Assembly: GCA_963576725.1 (NCBI GenBank)
Contig: OY755236.1
Location: 67,798,379 to 67,862,378 of the forward strand
Length of the DNA stretch: 64,000 bases
Source of the DNA: Azorinus chamasolen
Lineage: Eukaryota > Mollusca > Bivalvia > Cardiida > Solecurtidae
Reading direction: 5' to 3'
The notes beneath the pieces are model-generated. The model saw only the letters and a list, made by a program, of their open reading frames with translations, ran no database searches and had not been told where the DNA came from. The position numbers and the translations under genes are program-made. How positions within the stretch are numbered: position 1 is the stretch's first letter; every line of letters starts with the position of its first letter. Positions 43,166 to 53,130 of the stretch are shown one piece after another.

Positions 43166-43486
43166 ATAGCCAAATCAATTCGTTCAGCACACTATCCCAG
43201 TGTACAAAAACGCTTTGAGAAGAAAAGATCAATCCGAGGAGAACCAGCACAAGCAGATGAAGTTCGTTTTGTGGTTTGGATAAACCCACAGGGGGCCATT
43301 GCGTGGGTCTAGATGGTCTAAAAAGTCCAAAACAATTGATTGGGTCGATTGAGTGTTATATTATATACAAGGGTTCCAATTCCCGCCTGGTTTCGGACGG
43401 CCAAGATGGAATAACCACTAATGCTTGGTGCGACCGCAAAGCCGCGACATTGTACTTTTCAAATAATATAACTTTTGATTCATTCT
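43166..43486 (+). pseudogene. possible broken coding remnant
   Basis: The base composition is less AT-rich than the surroundings. One frame is open from after 43165 to a TAG near 43310 and contains charged, protein-like sequence (RSIRGEPAQADEVRFVVW). A second frame then runs to 43486 (GSNSRLVSDGQDGITTNAW near its end). The change of frame between them suggests either two unrelated chance frames or a gene remnant with a frameshift. No family is recognised, and the lengths are within chance for this composition. Confidence 0.25.
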
Positions 43487-43489
43487 GAA

Positions 43490-43955
43490 TAAGCCGTAGC
43501 CAGTGCCGACGTGAAATTCCTACAAAATACGCTTAATTTGCTTACTCGAACGAGAAGTCGTTGAAGTAATTTTGAAACACTGTCTGTTTTAAGCTATCAA
43601 TGGAATATATTGCAATGAAAGTTAAACGTTTTATTTGTATTCCTTGGAATAAAGTGTTGGGACGACTTTGTGCTAGTTTTCTATTCATCAGTATGACGTA
43701 GCTATGTGATTAATGGTGTCTGTTCAAGGAATGCTCTCATCAGAATTTACACACATGTAATTGTTAATGTGATAGTAAAAAGCGTGTAAATAGTAATGCT
43801 ATGAATAGAATCTTGCCTTCGTATGTACAATTCACTTTCCTTATTACATTCGTACCTCAAAGACGGATTGTATATGTACAAATAAAACCAAGAACACATA
43901 TATGGGACACCCAGTTTAAAATGTTTCCAGTGAATTTGTATGATATTTCTTGAGC
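43490..43955. other. no feature recognised
   Basis: No repeat or gene recognised. Confidence 0.4.
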
Positions 43956-43958
43956 AAT

Positions 43959-44168
43959 TTAACTCATTACTCTATGAATATTCATGGAAGACACCACTCA
44001 TTATTTCAAAGTGTTATATAAAACAGATGTAGCTATGCCAAGTAATATAAATAAAATATAAAGTATTTAAGAGTAGACAGAACACCTTCTGATCAAATGT
44101 CTCCTATATGTCTAATCGTTTAGCAAAGGTGCCGAAATGCGTCTACATGTATATGGAGTGAAAGGTTG
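43959..44168. mobile_element. P-MITE, type a
   Basis: TTAACTCATTACTCTATGAA at the left, ATATGGAGTGAAAGGTTGA at the right. The hairpin keeps AAGAGTAGACAGAACACC, TTCTGATCAAATG and TTTAGCAAAGGTGCCG. From 44170 to 44350 nothing was recognised. Confidence 0.65.
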
Positions 44169-44354
44169 AGCGACTAGTAACTAATAGAAACATTAATTGC
44201 AGGTACAGTCAATTCTTAATCATTATCCAGCTGAAACAGTGTTAACTCAAATAGTTTAGATATAATCCTCCTAGTGGCAAACAGCTTGGTGAATCCTCGA
44301 AATGCCGATAGTTTTCGTGTCTAATTTTGAGTCATGCTACAGTAAATCGCCTTT

Positions 44355-44565
44355 GAAAGTGGAAAAACAGTCAAACAGGGAGAGCCACACATGAAAGGAC
44401 ACGGCACCAAACATCATCAAACCAAACAAACAACGGCAAAATTACATGACAGAACTGGATGGAACGCAACGCATATAATAATTAAACATTAACCATACAA
44501 AATAACAAAGTAGACCATAGGGTGAAAGTAGGAGTACCGCCTAGGTACGATCAGTAGCCAAACAG
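44355..44565 (-). repeat. AAACCGGTTT-box repeat, tail III
   Basis: GAAAAACAGTCAAACAGGGA, GAGCCACACATGAAAGG, GGCACCAAACATCATCAAAC, CAAAGTAGACCATAGGGTGA and GAGTACCGCCTAGGTACGAT: the reverse of tail III from its end to the AAGGCGGTAC box. Confidence 0.75.
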
Positions 44566-44567
44566 TG

Positions 44568-44746
44568 ACGTTAAGTTTAGCATAAATATCGGTCTTGGAG
44601 ACAGGTGGCAGCTTAATGCAGGGTGACAGTCATGCAGAAATATCTTATAGGAGCTTTCTGCATGAATTTAACCCTGCATTAAGCAGCCATCTGCCTAAAA
44701 GTATCTAAACTCTCTACTAGAATTCCGCTTTAGAGCGGTCTTACTG
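44568..44746. mobile_element. T-MITE, CCGG subtype, left end lost
   Basis: TATCGGTCTTGGAGACAGGT, GGCAGCTTAATGCAGGGTGA, ATTAAGCAGCCATCTGCC and the right end TAGAGCGGTCTTACTG then TA. The left end runs directly into the preceding tail III repeat. Confidence 0.75.
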
Positions 44747-44749
44747 TAT

Positions 44750-45282
44750 TTGCATCTGGCTCTCAGATTATAGCAATATGTGCTGTCTTGAATGGTTATG
44801 TAATGTTAAAGAGAACGGCATCTCATTTTTATTTTCGTGAAATGCATGATGCGTTCTTCCTAAATGTTCGCCTATGTCCCATTGTTACTAGGATGTTTTA
44901 TTACTTTAAGTGGGTATAGTTTGTAATTGGTGCTCCGCTATTTACGAGAGACAGTACGTCATGAAATTATTTCATTTAATCATGGCTCTCTATCTCTTTC
45001 TTTTTAGAAACGGCAACCAATTATTCGTATTACCTCGAGAATGTAAGTTCCATTTCCGAGCACAACTGTATGGATTTGCTCACATGGTGACATATTACCC
45101 TACGGTTAGTAGACATTGAAAGGTAAGGTACTTTGAATATGTAGAACACTTAGCTTAGCTCCTCTGCAGGTGGTCAGCGTGTGTGTGTGGCAGACGCGCT
45201 CATTCAATGTAAGACCTGTCATTCCGCTTATTAATGTTCTAGCACATCACCTATGCATTTGTAATATTTATATATTTGACAA
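44750..45282. other. no feature recognised
   Basis: A 69-codon plus-strand frame at 44910-45119 has no recognised domain. No hairpin or family member. Confidence 0.4.
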
Positions 45283-45499
45283 TTAACTCATTCCCTCATA
45301 TTGACGCCTATGTAAATGTCACTTTTTGAAACCATTGTTTTAGAAAGACCAATTGTTTCATAGGGGCAAATACTCTATTTATCACAATGGTTTCTGAAAT
45401 AAGCTATTCTTATATTTTTCCTTTCTCTAGTAAATGCTCCTTTTCAGTAGGTTATTCAAAGAGATTGGACCTAAAACAGTCTATGAGTGAATGGATTAA
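45283..45499. mobile_element. P-MITE, type e
   Basis: TTAACTCATTCCCTCATA at the left and TATGAGTGAATGGATTAA at the right are inverted repeats with TTAA at both ends. The interior can pair through GAAACCATTG and CAATGGTTTC; it is not the a or b hairpin. Confidence 0.75.
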
Positions 45500-45619
45500 C
45501 CATCACCTAGCTGTGAACAAATAATGCCTGCTCAATTTAGACCTATTCAGTTTTGAGTACTTTCCCATGTCCCAGCTGTGGTTATAGGTCCTTATAAACT
45601 ATGCTGATATTCTATCATT

Positions 45620-45806
45620 ACTAACGAACCCGCTCATCCGAATACTCAAACATATATCTGTATCAGTCTTGAAGACATATTCCAACTTAAAACATGGTGA
45701 AAGTCATTCAGGGAAATTGTGTATGACGTTCACCTTGCATCAAACCGCCACTGTTCTAAAATGTTCTCAATTCTTCTTTACTAAAATATTAGCCATGTTT
45801 TACTGA
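45620..45806. mobile_element. degenerate T-MITE
   Basis: CTGTATCAGTCTTGAAGACA, ATGGTGAAAGTCATTCAGGG, ACGTTCACCTTGCATCAAAC and TTAGCCATGTTTTACTG. The left end is not clear. Confidence 0.5.
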
Positions 45807-46044
45807 TACCAAAGTTTAGCTCCTAAAGAGATCCTCTGAATTTGGTGTTCGCTGTTTGCAAAGGCGTCATATGGTGCATTTATCAGGTGAAGGGATGAAT
45901 GAAGAAAAAGCGATGGGCTGCGCCTTGCAGCGAAGGTTCTTGACGATAGATATCAATTTCATTTTTCGAAAAAAACAACCCCAAACCCCGAAAACGGCTG
46001 CACACTGCGTACATAAAAACTCGTTTAAGCGACCGTATACAGTA

Positions 46045-46122
46045 TAATATAAGTACAACAATGAGTCATGCAGGAAACACCACATACAGAACAAACACTC
46101 GCCCGAACAGCAACACAAGGAA
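46045..46122 (-). repeat. AAACCGGTTT-box repeat, tail I end only
   Basis: ATGAGTCATGCAGGAAACAC, CACATACAGAACAAACACTC and GCCCGAACAGCAACACAAGG. The upstream 45806-46045 shows nothing recognisable. Confidence 0.6.
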
Positions 46123-46129
46123 ATGTCTA

Positions 46130-46480
46130 AATCATGGGTCAGTAAGGCAGGTGATAGCTTAATTCATGGCAAAAAAGCAGAAAGCTCCTATAGGAGCTTT
46201 CTGGAGCTTTCTGCATTACTTTTGCCATACATTTAGCAACAAGGATCCATGCTTATAAAACTTTTAGTTGAGTCTGAGTTCATTCTCAAGTTTTTGATTG
46301 GTCAGATTTGAGCCTTTGGCTCAAATCTGACCAATTTAAAGATTGAGAACTCAAATCTGACCAATCAAAAGCTTGAGAACGAAACTCAAACTCAACTAAA
46401 AGCTTTATAAGCATGGACCCAGCTGCTTGTTAAGACTCATGTGTTCAATAGATGAATTGCCGCTTGGACAGGTTCTACTG
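46130..46480. mobile_element. T-MITE split by a foldback element
   Basis: GGCAGGTGATAGCTTAATTC, the palindrome GCTCCTATAGGAGC at 46184-46197, TTTTGCCATACATTTAGCAA, then the foldback, then AGCTGCTTGTTAAGACTCAT and the right end GGACAGGTTCTACTG followed by TA. A duplicated GGAGCTTTCT lies in the right arm. Confidence 0.75.
46250..46423. mobile_element. foldback element with CCAAT motifs
   Basis: Ends CCATGCTTATAAA and TTTATAAGCATGG. The arms contain TTTTAGTTGAGTCTGAGTTC, GATTGGTCAGATTTGAG and complements; the right arm has an extra internal copy of CTCAAATCTGACCAAT. A sister copy is at 47548-47695. It interrupts the T-MITE at 46130-46480. Confidence 0.85.
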
Positions 46481-47139
46481 TAGTGATGAAATATTTCATT
46501 GGTGAATATTCAAAGTTAAGGAAGGGTCTATCAGTGTTTATCGACCACGTCTATTCAGCATGAAACGCTTAAAATTTCCAATAAGATTGTGAATGACACT
46601 CGCGAATCTGTGCTCATTTTAATTAATAATTTGGATCCAAATGAGACGGCAACGTTTGTCAGGGGAAGAATCACAATTATGGAAGCTGTCTAGCTTTATC
46701 CAAATCTAACGCAGGTACATGGAAGAATTTATAGCAAGTACCAAACAAATATGCACGTTTAACTTTTTCGCTGCAAAATAGTGTCGTCTGCAAAAGGTGT
46801 CGCCTTTCTCCCATTTTCTTGAAAAGAATTACCATAGTAACAAATGGTTTGGGTCCTGGTGGTTCAGACTGTTTCTCGTAGGTAATCACATATACTACAT
46901 TGACAGCGAACGAGTCTAGAATCAAGCCTTGATAAACTAGTTGTCTACTTTACAAACAGGGAAATTCACCCAGCAACATGCCTGATTTAATTTTCTTCAA
47001 ACTAATTTAAAGTTCTCGTTTGCCTGGTGGGAATTTTCAATTATGAGTGAATTATTTCACAGAGTGCCAATTTCCTCGAGTTTGAAGTGTTCACAGCAAT
47101 TGTCTTTGCGGCAGATTGAATCGGACTGGTTCCTGTAGT
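46480..47139 (-). other. unassigned DNA with an open minus-strand frame
   Basis: A minus-strand frame is open from about 46950 to a stop at 46677. It contains TYEKQSEPPGPKPFVTMVIL and FKKMGERRHLLQ and looks protein-like, but no family is recognised, no strong acceptor precedes it and its length is within chance. The rest shows nothing. Confidence 0.25.
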
Positions 47140-47241
47140 TTAACCCTTTGCCTGATAAATGTTTAGGGAGAAATAATGACTTGGGTCTACTCTGTTTGCA
47201 AATACATAGGAAGGCGTATTTATGGAGTGAGTAAAGGATTA
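47140..47241. mobile_element. P-MITE type a, internally deleted
   Basis: TTAACCCTTTGCCTGATAAA at the left, then GGGTCTACTCTGTTTGCAAA and the right end ATGGAGTGAGTAAAGGATTA. Half of the hairpin is gone. Confidence 0.65.
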
Positions 47242-47309
47242 TCTTGTTTGGGAAGAAATAATGAATTAGCTGCATTTTTATAATGGCATTATGGAAATGA
47301 GAATATATA

Positions 47310-47535
47310 CCAATGTCATGTATATCGAGACAGACCGAGGAAGCAATGGGCAGACAACATCACGGAATGGTCAAAGATGAGCTTTTCCACAACCCAGGCA
47401 CTTTCCCACAACTGCCACAAGTGGAGCCAGCTGGTGCAGTGTTCATCATTGCAGGGCCTCTACGACCCAGGCGGGTTATGGTATCAGTTAGCAGTGAGCA
47501 TATATATCATTATTGCAATAATGACTCTGGCCGCT
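47310..47535 (+). pseudogene. non-LTR retrotransposon reverse transcriptase, 3' remnant
   Basis: Frame starting near 47332 reads RPRKQWADNITEWSKMSF, then TTQALSHN, HKWSQLV and YDPGGLWYQ, followed by a stop near 47540. This resembles the C-terminal end of LINE-type reverse transcriptase polyproteins, where an RxRxxWxDxIxEW segment is typical (from memory). Only about 55-60 residues remain and the catalytic domain is absent. The alternative frame with a Met start is a shadow of this one. Dead fragment. Confidence 0.6.
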
Positions 47536-47547
47536 GCATGAACCGTC

Positions 47548-47695
47548 TGGGCCATGCTTATAAAGCTTTTTGGTTGAGTCTGAGTTCGTTCTCAAGCTTT
47601 TGATTGGTCAGATCTGAGCCAAATGCTCAAATCTGACCAATCAAAAATATGAGAACGAACTTAGACTCAACTAAAAAGTTTTATAAGCATGAATA
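47548..47695. mobile_element. foldback element with CCAAT motifs, second copy
   Basis: GCCATGCTTATAAAGCTTTT, TTGAGTCTGAGTTCGTTCTC, GATTGGTCAGATCTGAGC, then the complements ending AAGTTTTATAAGCATG. The loop is about 5 bases. Shorter than the copy at 46250 because it lacks the duplicated inner segment. Confidence 0.85.
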
Positions 47696-47761
47696 CTGAT
47701 CTGGGTCTAATCTGCATTAGGCAAAATATTAACTTCCCTGCAACAGTCTTAGTATATGTTT

Positions 47762-47975
47762 TTAACTCTTTACCTGATGAATAGTCATATAAGAATTGCT
47801 GGCGTTATGAATATTAATCAAAATATGTTTATAATGGCATATAACTACAGAAATTTCCGGCCGTTGCAGAAACTGTTGGAATAAAATCTATTTTACATAA
47901 ACAAACAGAGAAGACTCTGATCAGATGATTCCTACAGGAGCTGTCTGATATTGTTATACCCTTTTTGCAAAGGAT
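47762..47975. mobile_element. P-MITE, type a, right end replaced
   Basis: TTAACTCTTTACCTGATGAA, ATGGCATATAACTACAG, AACAAACAGAGAAGACTCTG, ATCAGATGATTCCTACAGGA and TTTTTGCAAAGGATACAC. The right terminus is cut by the next T-MITE. Confidence 0.7.
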
Positions 47976-48131
47976 ACACTAGGCGGTAGCCTCATGTAGA
48001 ACGAAAGGTATGCATGCAGCTCCCATCCGAACACTTTGTTTTAATATCGTGCTACATTATGCAGCAACATACTTTTAGAAATCTTCAGTTATTCTCATAA
48101 ATTGTATTCATTTTAGAGAGGTTTTACAGTA
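47976..48131. mobile_element. T-MITE, left end missing
   Basis: GGCGGTAGCCTCATGTAGAA, ATGCAGCTCCCATCCG and the right end TTTTAGAGAGGTTTTACAG then TA. Confidence 0.55.
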
Positions 48132-48224
48132 TCAAGTTGCTGTTTATAGGATGGTTTAATTAAGCTTAGATAACATAATACAGAGTATGCTGCCGACGAT
48201 GCTATTAATGAAACTATATATGAG

Positions 48225-48434
48225 GGACCGATAAATAACCGAACCGCATTAACTCTTCTCTCGCACTTGCAAACAGTGTGTTTCCATATGAGACGGCAGG
48301 TATCTCGATGTCTCATCACGATCAAAGTTGTTTGACACACGGTCAATCGTTTCTCAAGAGCTTGTTCGAATAAGAAGTAGTCAAAAATGTACCCTTTGAA
48401 CAAACATTATTTTTTCACAGGGGGTAAGGGTTAA
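48225..48434. mobile_element. P-MITE, type b
   Basis: CTCGCACTTGCAAACAGTGT, TTTCCATATGAGACGGCAGG, GATGTCTCATCACGATCAAA, GTTTGACACACGGTCAATCG and the right end CAGGGGGTAAGGGTTAA. The left end is degraded. Confidence 0.7.
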
Positions 48435-48439
48435 AGTAA

Positions 48440-49085
48440 TAGAAGGCTTATCCATTCAGTCCAGACTATATTTATGGACAATTTAAGGTTTAAAATTTAC
48501 CACATGGAGCTTCCTTCTATGGTTTTCGGTGTCAGTCTAGTTAGCAACTCCATTCAGGTGGGAATATTCAGTGTTGGATTAAATAGTGCTTGTTTTCAGT
48601 AGGAACTGGTGATTCCCTTTCAGCAAAAATGCAAATGACGACATGGAAATTGAAAGGAAGTTTGAAGACTATCTGTAGTTGACAATAAACGCTTTGTTAA
48701 TTTGTACACGTAAGCTTATCGTTTAGGAATAGACAAAGGACCACATGGACCAGACGGGATCTGAACTATCGTTATCCATATTGATGAGTTATATCTATCG
48801 ACATTATCAAGTGTATGTATGCTATTTAGCGATATTAATAAAGTGTGTGAATTACTGATAATTATATGTAAATTATTGCTAAATATTAGCTCCTGTTGAT
48901 AATTCGTTCACTGCTACGATTGCTTGAGTGTATTTTGTATTGTGTATTTTGTACCAACAAATGGCTGTATAATCATAATTAGCGACTCGTGTTCTGTTTT
49001 ATAAAATGATACATAGTTCCATCCTGTCTGCAAATTAAGTTGACAATATAATTGAATTGGCACACAGCAGTTTGTGTGACACTAT
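48440..49085. other. no feature recognised
   Basis: Apparently unique AT-rich DNA; no gene, hairpin or family member. Confidence 0.4.
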
Positions 49086-49164
49086 ATTCTGCCCGATGTA
49101 TCAAATATAAAAGCTCTCAATGCCCTGATTGTGGGGTCAATAATGGCATGTGACTGTCCGTGGT

Positions 49165-49300
49165 AACTACCGGTCATTGTGTACCGTACATAAACAATTA
49201 TGGTGTACCTTATACCAGTGGTTCTTGTGTACCTTATATGATCGGTGCATGTGTTTTGCACCTTATATCACCAGTTATTGTGTACATTACGTCAGCAGTT
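49165..49300. repeat. minisatellite of about 25 bp
   Basis: Five imperfect copies around TTGTGTACCTTATA: GGTCATTGTGTACCGTAC, AATTATGGTGTACCTTAT, GGTTCTTGTGTACCTTAT, a diverged one, and AGTTATTGTGTACATTAC. Confidence 0.75.
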
Positions 49301-49353
49301 TCATTTTGTTCTATTCACAGATGGATGAAAACATCGATGCAAGATTGCAAACA

Positions 49354-49605
49354 TTAACCCTTTACTTCATGACTATGTTATGTAAAAATCGTAATTTTAT
49401 CGATATTGACTGAAACTTTGTTATCAATGGCATATTAACATAAGACGTTATAACATGGCAGAATCTAAATTATCAATTTTCTCTGTAATCTCATAAGCAA
49501 ACAGAGCAGATCGTGATCTGGCGGTTGCTACAGAAGCCGTCTGATGTGTGCCTAATTAGTTTGCAGAGCCATTAAAATGTGTCTCTAATGGGTATTCAGA
49601 GCTAA
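49354..49605. mobile_element. P-MITE, type a
   Basis: TTAACCCTTTACTTCATGAC, ATAACATGGCAGAATCTAAA, ATAAGCAAACAGAGCAGATC, GTTGCTACAGAAGCCGTCTG and TTAGTTTGCAGAGCC. The right end (GGTATTCAGAGCTAACA) is diverged. Confidence 0.75.
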
Positions 49606-49624
49606 CAGATAAAGGTGCGTACCC

Positions 49625-49760
49625 AAATACTAAAATCGTCATTTCTCTACCAAACCCTATTCTGTAACCTCTCTTAAGAATAGTCTCTTCTAGACGATTC
49701 TAATGAGTTTTCACAGGGTTTGGTGGAGAAATAAAGGAGATTCTATTTTAAATGTTTGAA
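49625..49760. mobile_element. ACCAAACCCT inverted-repeat element
   Basis: ATTTCTCTACCAAACCCT at the left and AGGGTTTGGTGGAGAAAT at the right are inverted repeats with one mismatch. Between them is AGACGATTCTAATGAG. Related copies are at 7885 and 52870. Confidence 0.75.
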
Positions 49761-49784
49761 TTTACTTATCTTATCTGGACCTCT

Positions 49785-49985
49785 GTATAATGGGTTAATA
49801 AGTCATATAGCACCAACAAGTAATATGCTGACGACGACAACGGGGACGACGATGACGATGTTAATGGTGATGACGATGATGATACTTATTTGTTACAGGA
49901 AGATGATTTTGGGTAGTATTGTATGCATAGAATGGGATCAACCACCTTCACGCCCTTCCGTTTAGTTCTTACCAGAGCAGATGAG
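49785..49985. mobile_element. SINE-like repeat with GAC/GAT run
   Basis: GGGTTAATAAGTCATATAGC and ACAGGAAGATGATTTTGGGT, then GGGATCAACCACCTTCACGC and CCTTCCGTTTAGTTCTTACC align with 18558-18800. A GAC/GAT trinucleotide run lies at about 49832-49882. From 50000 to 50120 nothing was seen. Confidence 0.55.
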
Positions 49986-50125
49986 TTATGTCATCAGAAC
50001 GATGCAATCCTTACTACAAAGAAGCCCCACAAGCGCAGCAAGGCAGGCGAATTTTAATCTTCATCATCCTAACACAACAGAATAGAATAGATAACCATCA
50101 TTAGTAGCATAACTATTGTGTTGTT

Positions 50126-50267
50126 TTAACTCTTATGCTAAGCGCGACGTGATTCGCATTTGCAAATAGCTTAGATCCACGTGAGACGCTGAGTAATTCG
50201 GAGTCTTATCAGGACCCAAGCTGTTTGACATTCGGTCAATAGCTCCTCAAACGCTTGGAACCCTTGT
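50126..50267. mobile_element. P-MITE, type b, truncated on the right
   Basis: TTAACTCTTATGCTAAGCGC, GCATTTGCAAATAGCTTAGA, GTGAGACGCTGAGTAATTCG, GACCCAAGCTGTTTGACATT. It stops near 50262, where TTGGAACCCTTGTTATTATA begins; that junction sequence recurs at 55000. Confidence 0.75.
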
Positions 50268-50394
50268 TATTATATAGTATGTATAGACTCCCATGAAGCG
50301 GTACATGGGAGTAAGCAATAAGTAAGCAATTATGCAGCGTATTGGAATTTTGGCAGACATACGTTTTCATGAACAGGCTATATAAACCCGTTTC

Positions 50395-50455
50395 TGCAGC
50401 TCTCTCTTTTCGCATTGGTACTTTTACTTTCGAGGGATCTTTCAGAATTTAAGAC
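50395..50455 (-). repeat. 280-bp repeat fragment
   Basis: GCTCTCTCTTTTCGCATTGG and CTTTTACTTTCGAGGGATCT. From 50455 to 50712 nothing was recognised. Confidence 0.45.
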
Positions 50456-50712
50456 TGCGAAGGAGAAAATATCTTATCAGGTGTCGCTAGGAATATAAAA
50501 AGTTCAGATTGTAAAGGTTGTAAGGAGTGTTTTAATTCAATTTAATGTTTAATAGCGATGACCTGGGCTACTCTAACTTCTCCTAAGTATTCGGACACCC
50601 AATACCTCCCCCATGGGTTTGTATCTCCGAGTATAATTTGAACTAGTAGGGTATATCCCCATTAGGGACACTATTCGTAAATAGGTTAATTTTTATTTAC
50701 AAAATATCTAAT

Positions 50713-50893
50713 GCTGTAAAACCTGTCTAAAGCGGCCATCAAAAAGAGGTCTAATTATGCAAGGTCTGTGATAGCTTAATACAGGTAAAATGTAATGTAG
50801 AAAGATCCAAAAGGCCCGGCAGTAAGGAAACATCTACTTTTTAACACTCTTATGTTCAATAAATGAATGGTCGCTTAAAACATGTTATATTGA
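50713..50893. mobile_element. T-MITE, diverged
   Basis: CTGTAAAACCTGTCTAAAGC at the left and GGTCGCTTAAAACATGTTA at the right; the interior has TCTGTGATAGCTTAATACAG. The hairpin is lost on one side. Confidence 0.55.
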
Positions 50894-50924
50894 ACAGCAA
50901 CCACCAACAAAAATTAAATTCTCA

Positions 50925-51018
50925 ATCTTTAAAGGCAGATGGAAGCTTAATGTAGGACGAACGTTATACAGAATGATACACATTGGAGTGTTTCAAATAG
51001 CGAGGGTTTATTGTATTA
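50925..51018. mobile_element. T-MITE fragment
   Basis: AAAGGCAGATGGAAGCTTAA, TGTAGGACGAACG, then AATAGCGAGGGTTTATTG followed by TA. Right half only. Confidence 0.45.
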
Positions 51019-51134
51019 TATTTCGAAATTATTTCTGATTGTCTCTTTCTTTTTTACAGGCTAATCAATTGCTGACGCGACAAATTACTAACACATAAGT
51101 AAGCCTATCTACAGCCACCATCACAAATAATGTT

Positions 51135-51300
51135 GGGTTTTAAAACAGGTGATACAATGGAGATAGCTTAATGCAGGACGAAAGTTATGCAGAAAGCTCC
51201 TCTAGGAACTTTCTGCATTACTTTCACCCTGAATTAAACTACTATCTGCTATGCTGGTCCTCCATGTTTCTGCATTGTATGGCTGCTATAGAAGATTACT
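51135..51300. mobile_element. T-MITE with intact hairpin, worn ends
   Basis: GATAGCTTAATGCAGGACGA, AAGTTATGCAGAAAGCTCCT, CTAGGAACTTTCTGCATTAC and TTTCACCCTGAATTAAACTA. The CAGTAAAACC ends are not visible. Confidence 0.6.
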
Positions 51301-51479
51301 GCTGTAGTTATTTTATGTTATCGTTGTAGCAACGAGTTCAGTCTACAGTAACACTGACAGATGTATTGGACTATTAGATTCTATTTCAGTGAATACAGTA
51401 ATAAAAATACCGTAAACACGCAATTAATATGTTTATAATCTGCGGGAATCCAATTTGTCAGCCAATAATTGAAACGGGG

Positions 51480-51730
51480 TGATTTTGTGTGGCAGAATCT
51501 ACCATATTCGTCATTGCTAGGTTCTGCTTGAGACAGTATCGTATGTGATGGGGATATGGAGACATCAAAACGGGATCTGGAGTGAAGTACAGTAAAAACA
51601 ATCCTTTAAAGCGATCACTGGATAAATAAACATGTGCGTGAAGTTGGCAGGCAGTTGTTTATTGGCAGTTGGTTATTGAATCTCCAGCTGTCATCAGGAA
51701 AAAGTCATGCAGAACGCGCATACATGATCA
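51480..51730. repeat. dispersed repeat plus T-MITE fragment
   Basis: GATGGGGATATGGAGACATC and GGGATCTGGAGTGAA (near 51548-51587) match TAATGGGGATATGGAGAAAT and GGAATTTGGAGTGAA at about 53435-53475. A T-MITE left end, CAGTAAAAACAATCCTTTAA, starts at 51590 after TA. From 51730 to 51970 nothing was seen. Confidence 0.5.
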
Positions 51731-51980
51731 TCATGTTTGTTATGTGATTGATTAACACATGTAGACTAAGTCATAGTCCTTTTATACCTACCATCACTTC
51801 AAAGAGACATGTGTATATGAAACAGTGTACACCCAGAGTAGAGGGCTCCTGAATGGCTCGCCTAATAAGGGCACACTGTTTGCTTCACAGATTAGTTTTC
51901 ACTGGTCACATCGGCAGAAAGTAAGATCCATTCAAAACACATAGTTTGGTTCACACAAGATGATTAATTAATATCAAAGG

Positions 51981-52235
51981 GTCTCCTTGATCGAGTGAGC
52001 AACGTCTTTGACTGACTATCACTCAGCCCCTCGCTGCTTTGGTTCGAATCCCGGTCTGGGCATTTGGATGTTTTATGTGAGGAAGCCTTTCAGCTGGCTT
52101 ACGGTAGGTTGGTGGTTCTACCCGTAACTTCCACGCACGGATATACCTCAAGGGTCTTCCTCCACTGGTAGTTAGATGGACGCCTCGACAATATTGTTAA
52201 GGCGGCCTAAAACCCCAATACAAACGAATGAATAG
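51981..52235 (+). mobile_element. tRNA-derived SINE with target duplication
   Basis: GATCGAGTGAGCAACGTCTT is a worn A-box region; GGTTCGAATCCCGGTCTGGG is a good B box. Then GTTGGTGGTTCTACCCGTAA, GGGTCTTCCTCCACTGGTAG and GGACGCCTCGACAATATTG. ATATCAAAGG (51971-51980) and ATGTCAAAGG (52236-52245) are a likely 10-bp target duplication with one change. Most complete plus-strand SINE here. Confidence 0.8.
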
Positions 52236-52245
52236 ATGTCAAAGG

Positions 52246-52440
52246 CAAATGACTGAATCAATATCTTTATTTTGTTTTCACAAATGAATGATTCACCACA
52301 TACATAAGCAGACCAGTACCTAACACATGTATTACCCTAAATACCATATATATTCGGAAAGCCATATTCCCCTGCCCATCAGTTTGTAAAATTGAATAAT
52401 TCAATTCCGTGCCATATTGATAACTTTATATTAGACAGAC
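52246..52440. other. no feature recognised
   Basis: AT-rich; nothing recognised. Confidence 0.4.
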
Positions 52441-52444
52441 ATAG

Positions 52445-52535
52445 TAGTGAAAAGTGTAGACCTTGATCAAGCCAAGCGGCTCTTAAGGGGGCAATTTGAT
52501 CTGGTACTGCACTATTTACCCAAGTCTGTCAAATA
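52445..52535. mobile_element. P-MITE type a hairpin remnant
   Basis: TGTAGACCTTGATCAAGCCA, AGCGGCTCTTAAGGGGGCAA and TTTGATCTGGTACTGCACTA. Ends not found. A possible further P-MITE start, TTAACTCATTCTATATTATG, is near 52677. Confidence 0.5.
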
Positions 52536-52869
52536 TTTAAGGTAATTTGGATATATTAAAATGCTAGTCAAAATGTGAATGAAAATAAAGTATGTAAATA
52601 TGATAATAAATACAGAATAAACCTGTAAATTGTTATATACAATTAAACTGTAACAAATATATCTGTTTCAATACATTAACTCATTCTATATTATGTATTC
52701 ATTGTAAGTTGTAGTGGTTTCTACATTCTACTCGGCATTCAATGAGCAGATTACAAAAACAAAATAGTATTGTTCACTTATGGAATGATGGGAAAATACT
52801 AAACGTTAACTGATGAATTCTTTACACAAAGTTGCTCGTCATGTTCCAATCAGCGTACACGAAAAGCAC

Positions 52870-53130
52870 GAAATACGAGTCGATTCTAATGAGTTGCAGA
52901 AATAAAGGGTTTCGCCGAGACATAAGATATTTTGATAAAGCAGTACGCATCTTATTTACATCGCTTAATATATCTTAAAAAACATATACTTCTACGATGT
53001 TTAAAGTTTCCCGTAATTATCATTACTTTGCTTCAATCCTGAATAATAAATGAAAATAGATTTGATATTTCTACGCAAAGCCCCTATCTTGCTGCAACTC
53101 ATTTCAATCGCCTCTCCTACGCTAGGCGAG
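52870..53130. mobile_element. inverted-repeat element with ATGAGTTGCAG arms
   Basis: GAGTCGATTCTAATGAGTTG, then CAGAAATAAAGGG near 52899, pairs with the region near 53075-53122 (reverse: GATTGAAATGAGTTGCAGCA). The left arm resembles the right end of the element at 49625. From 53130 to 53498 only the GGGGATATGG repeat near 53435 was seen. Confidence 0.5.
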
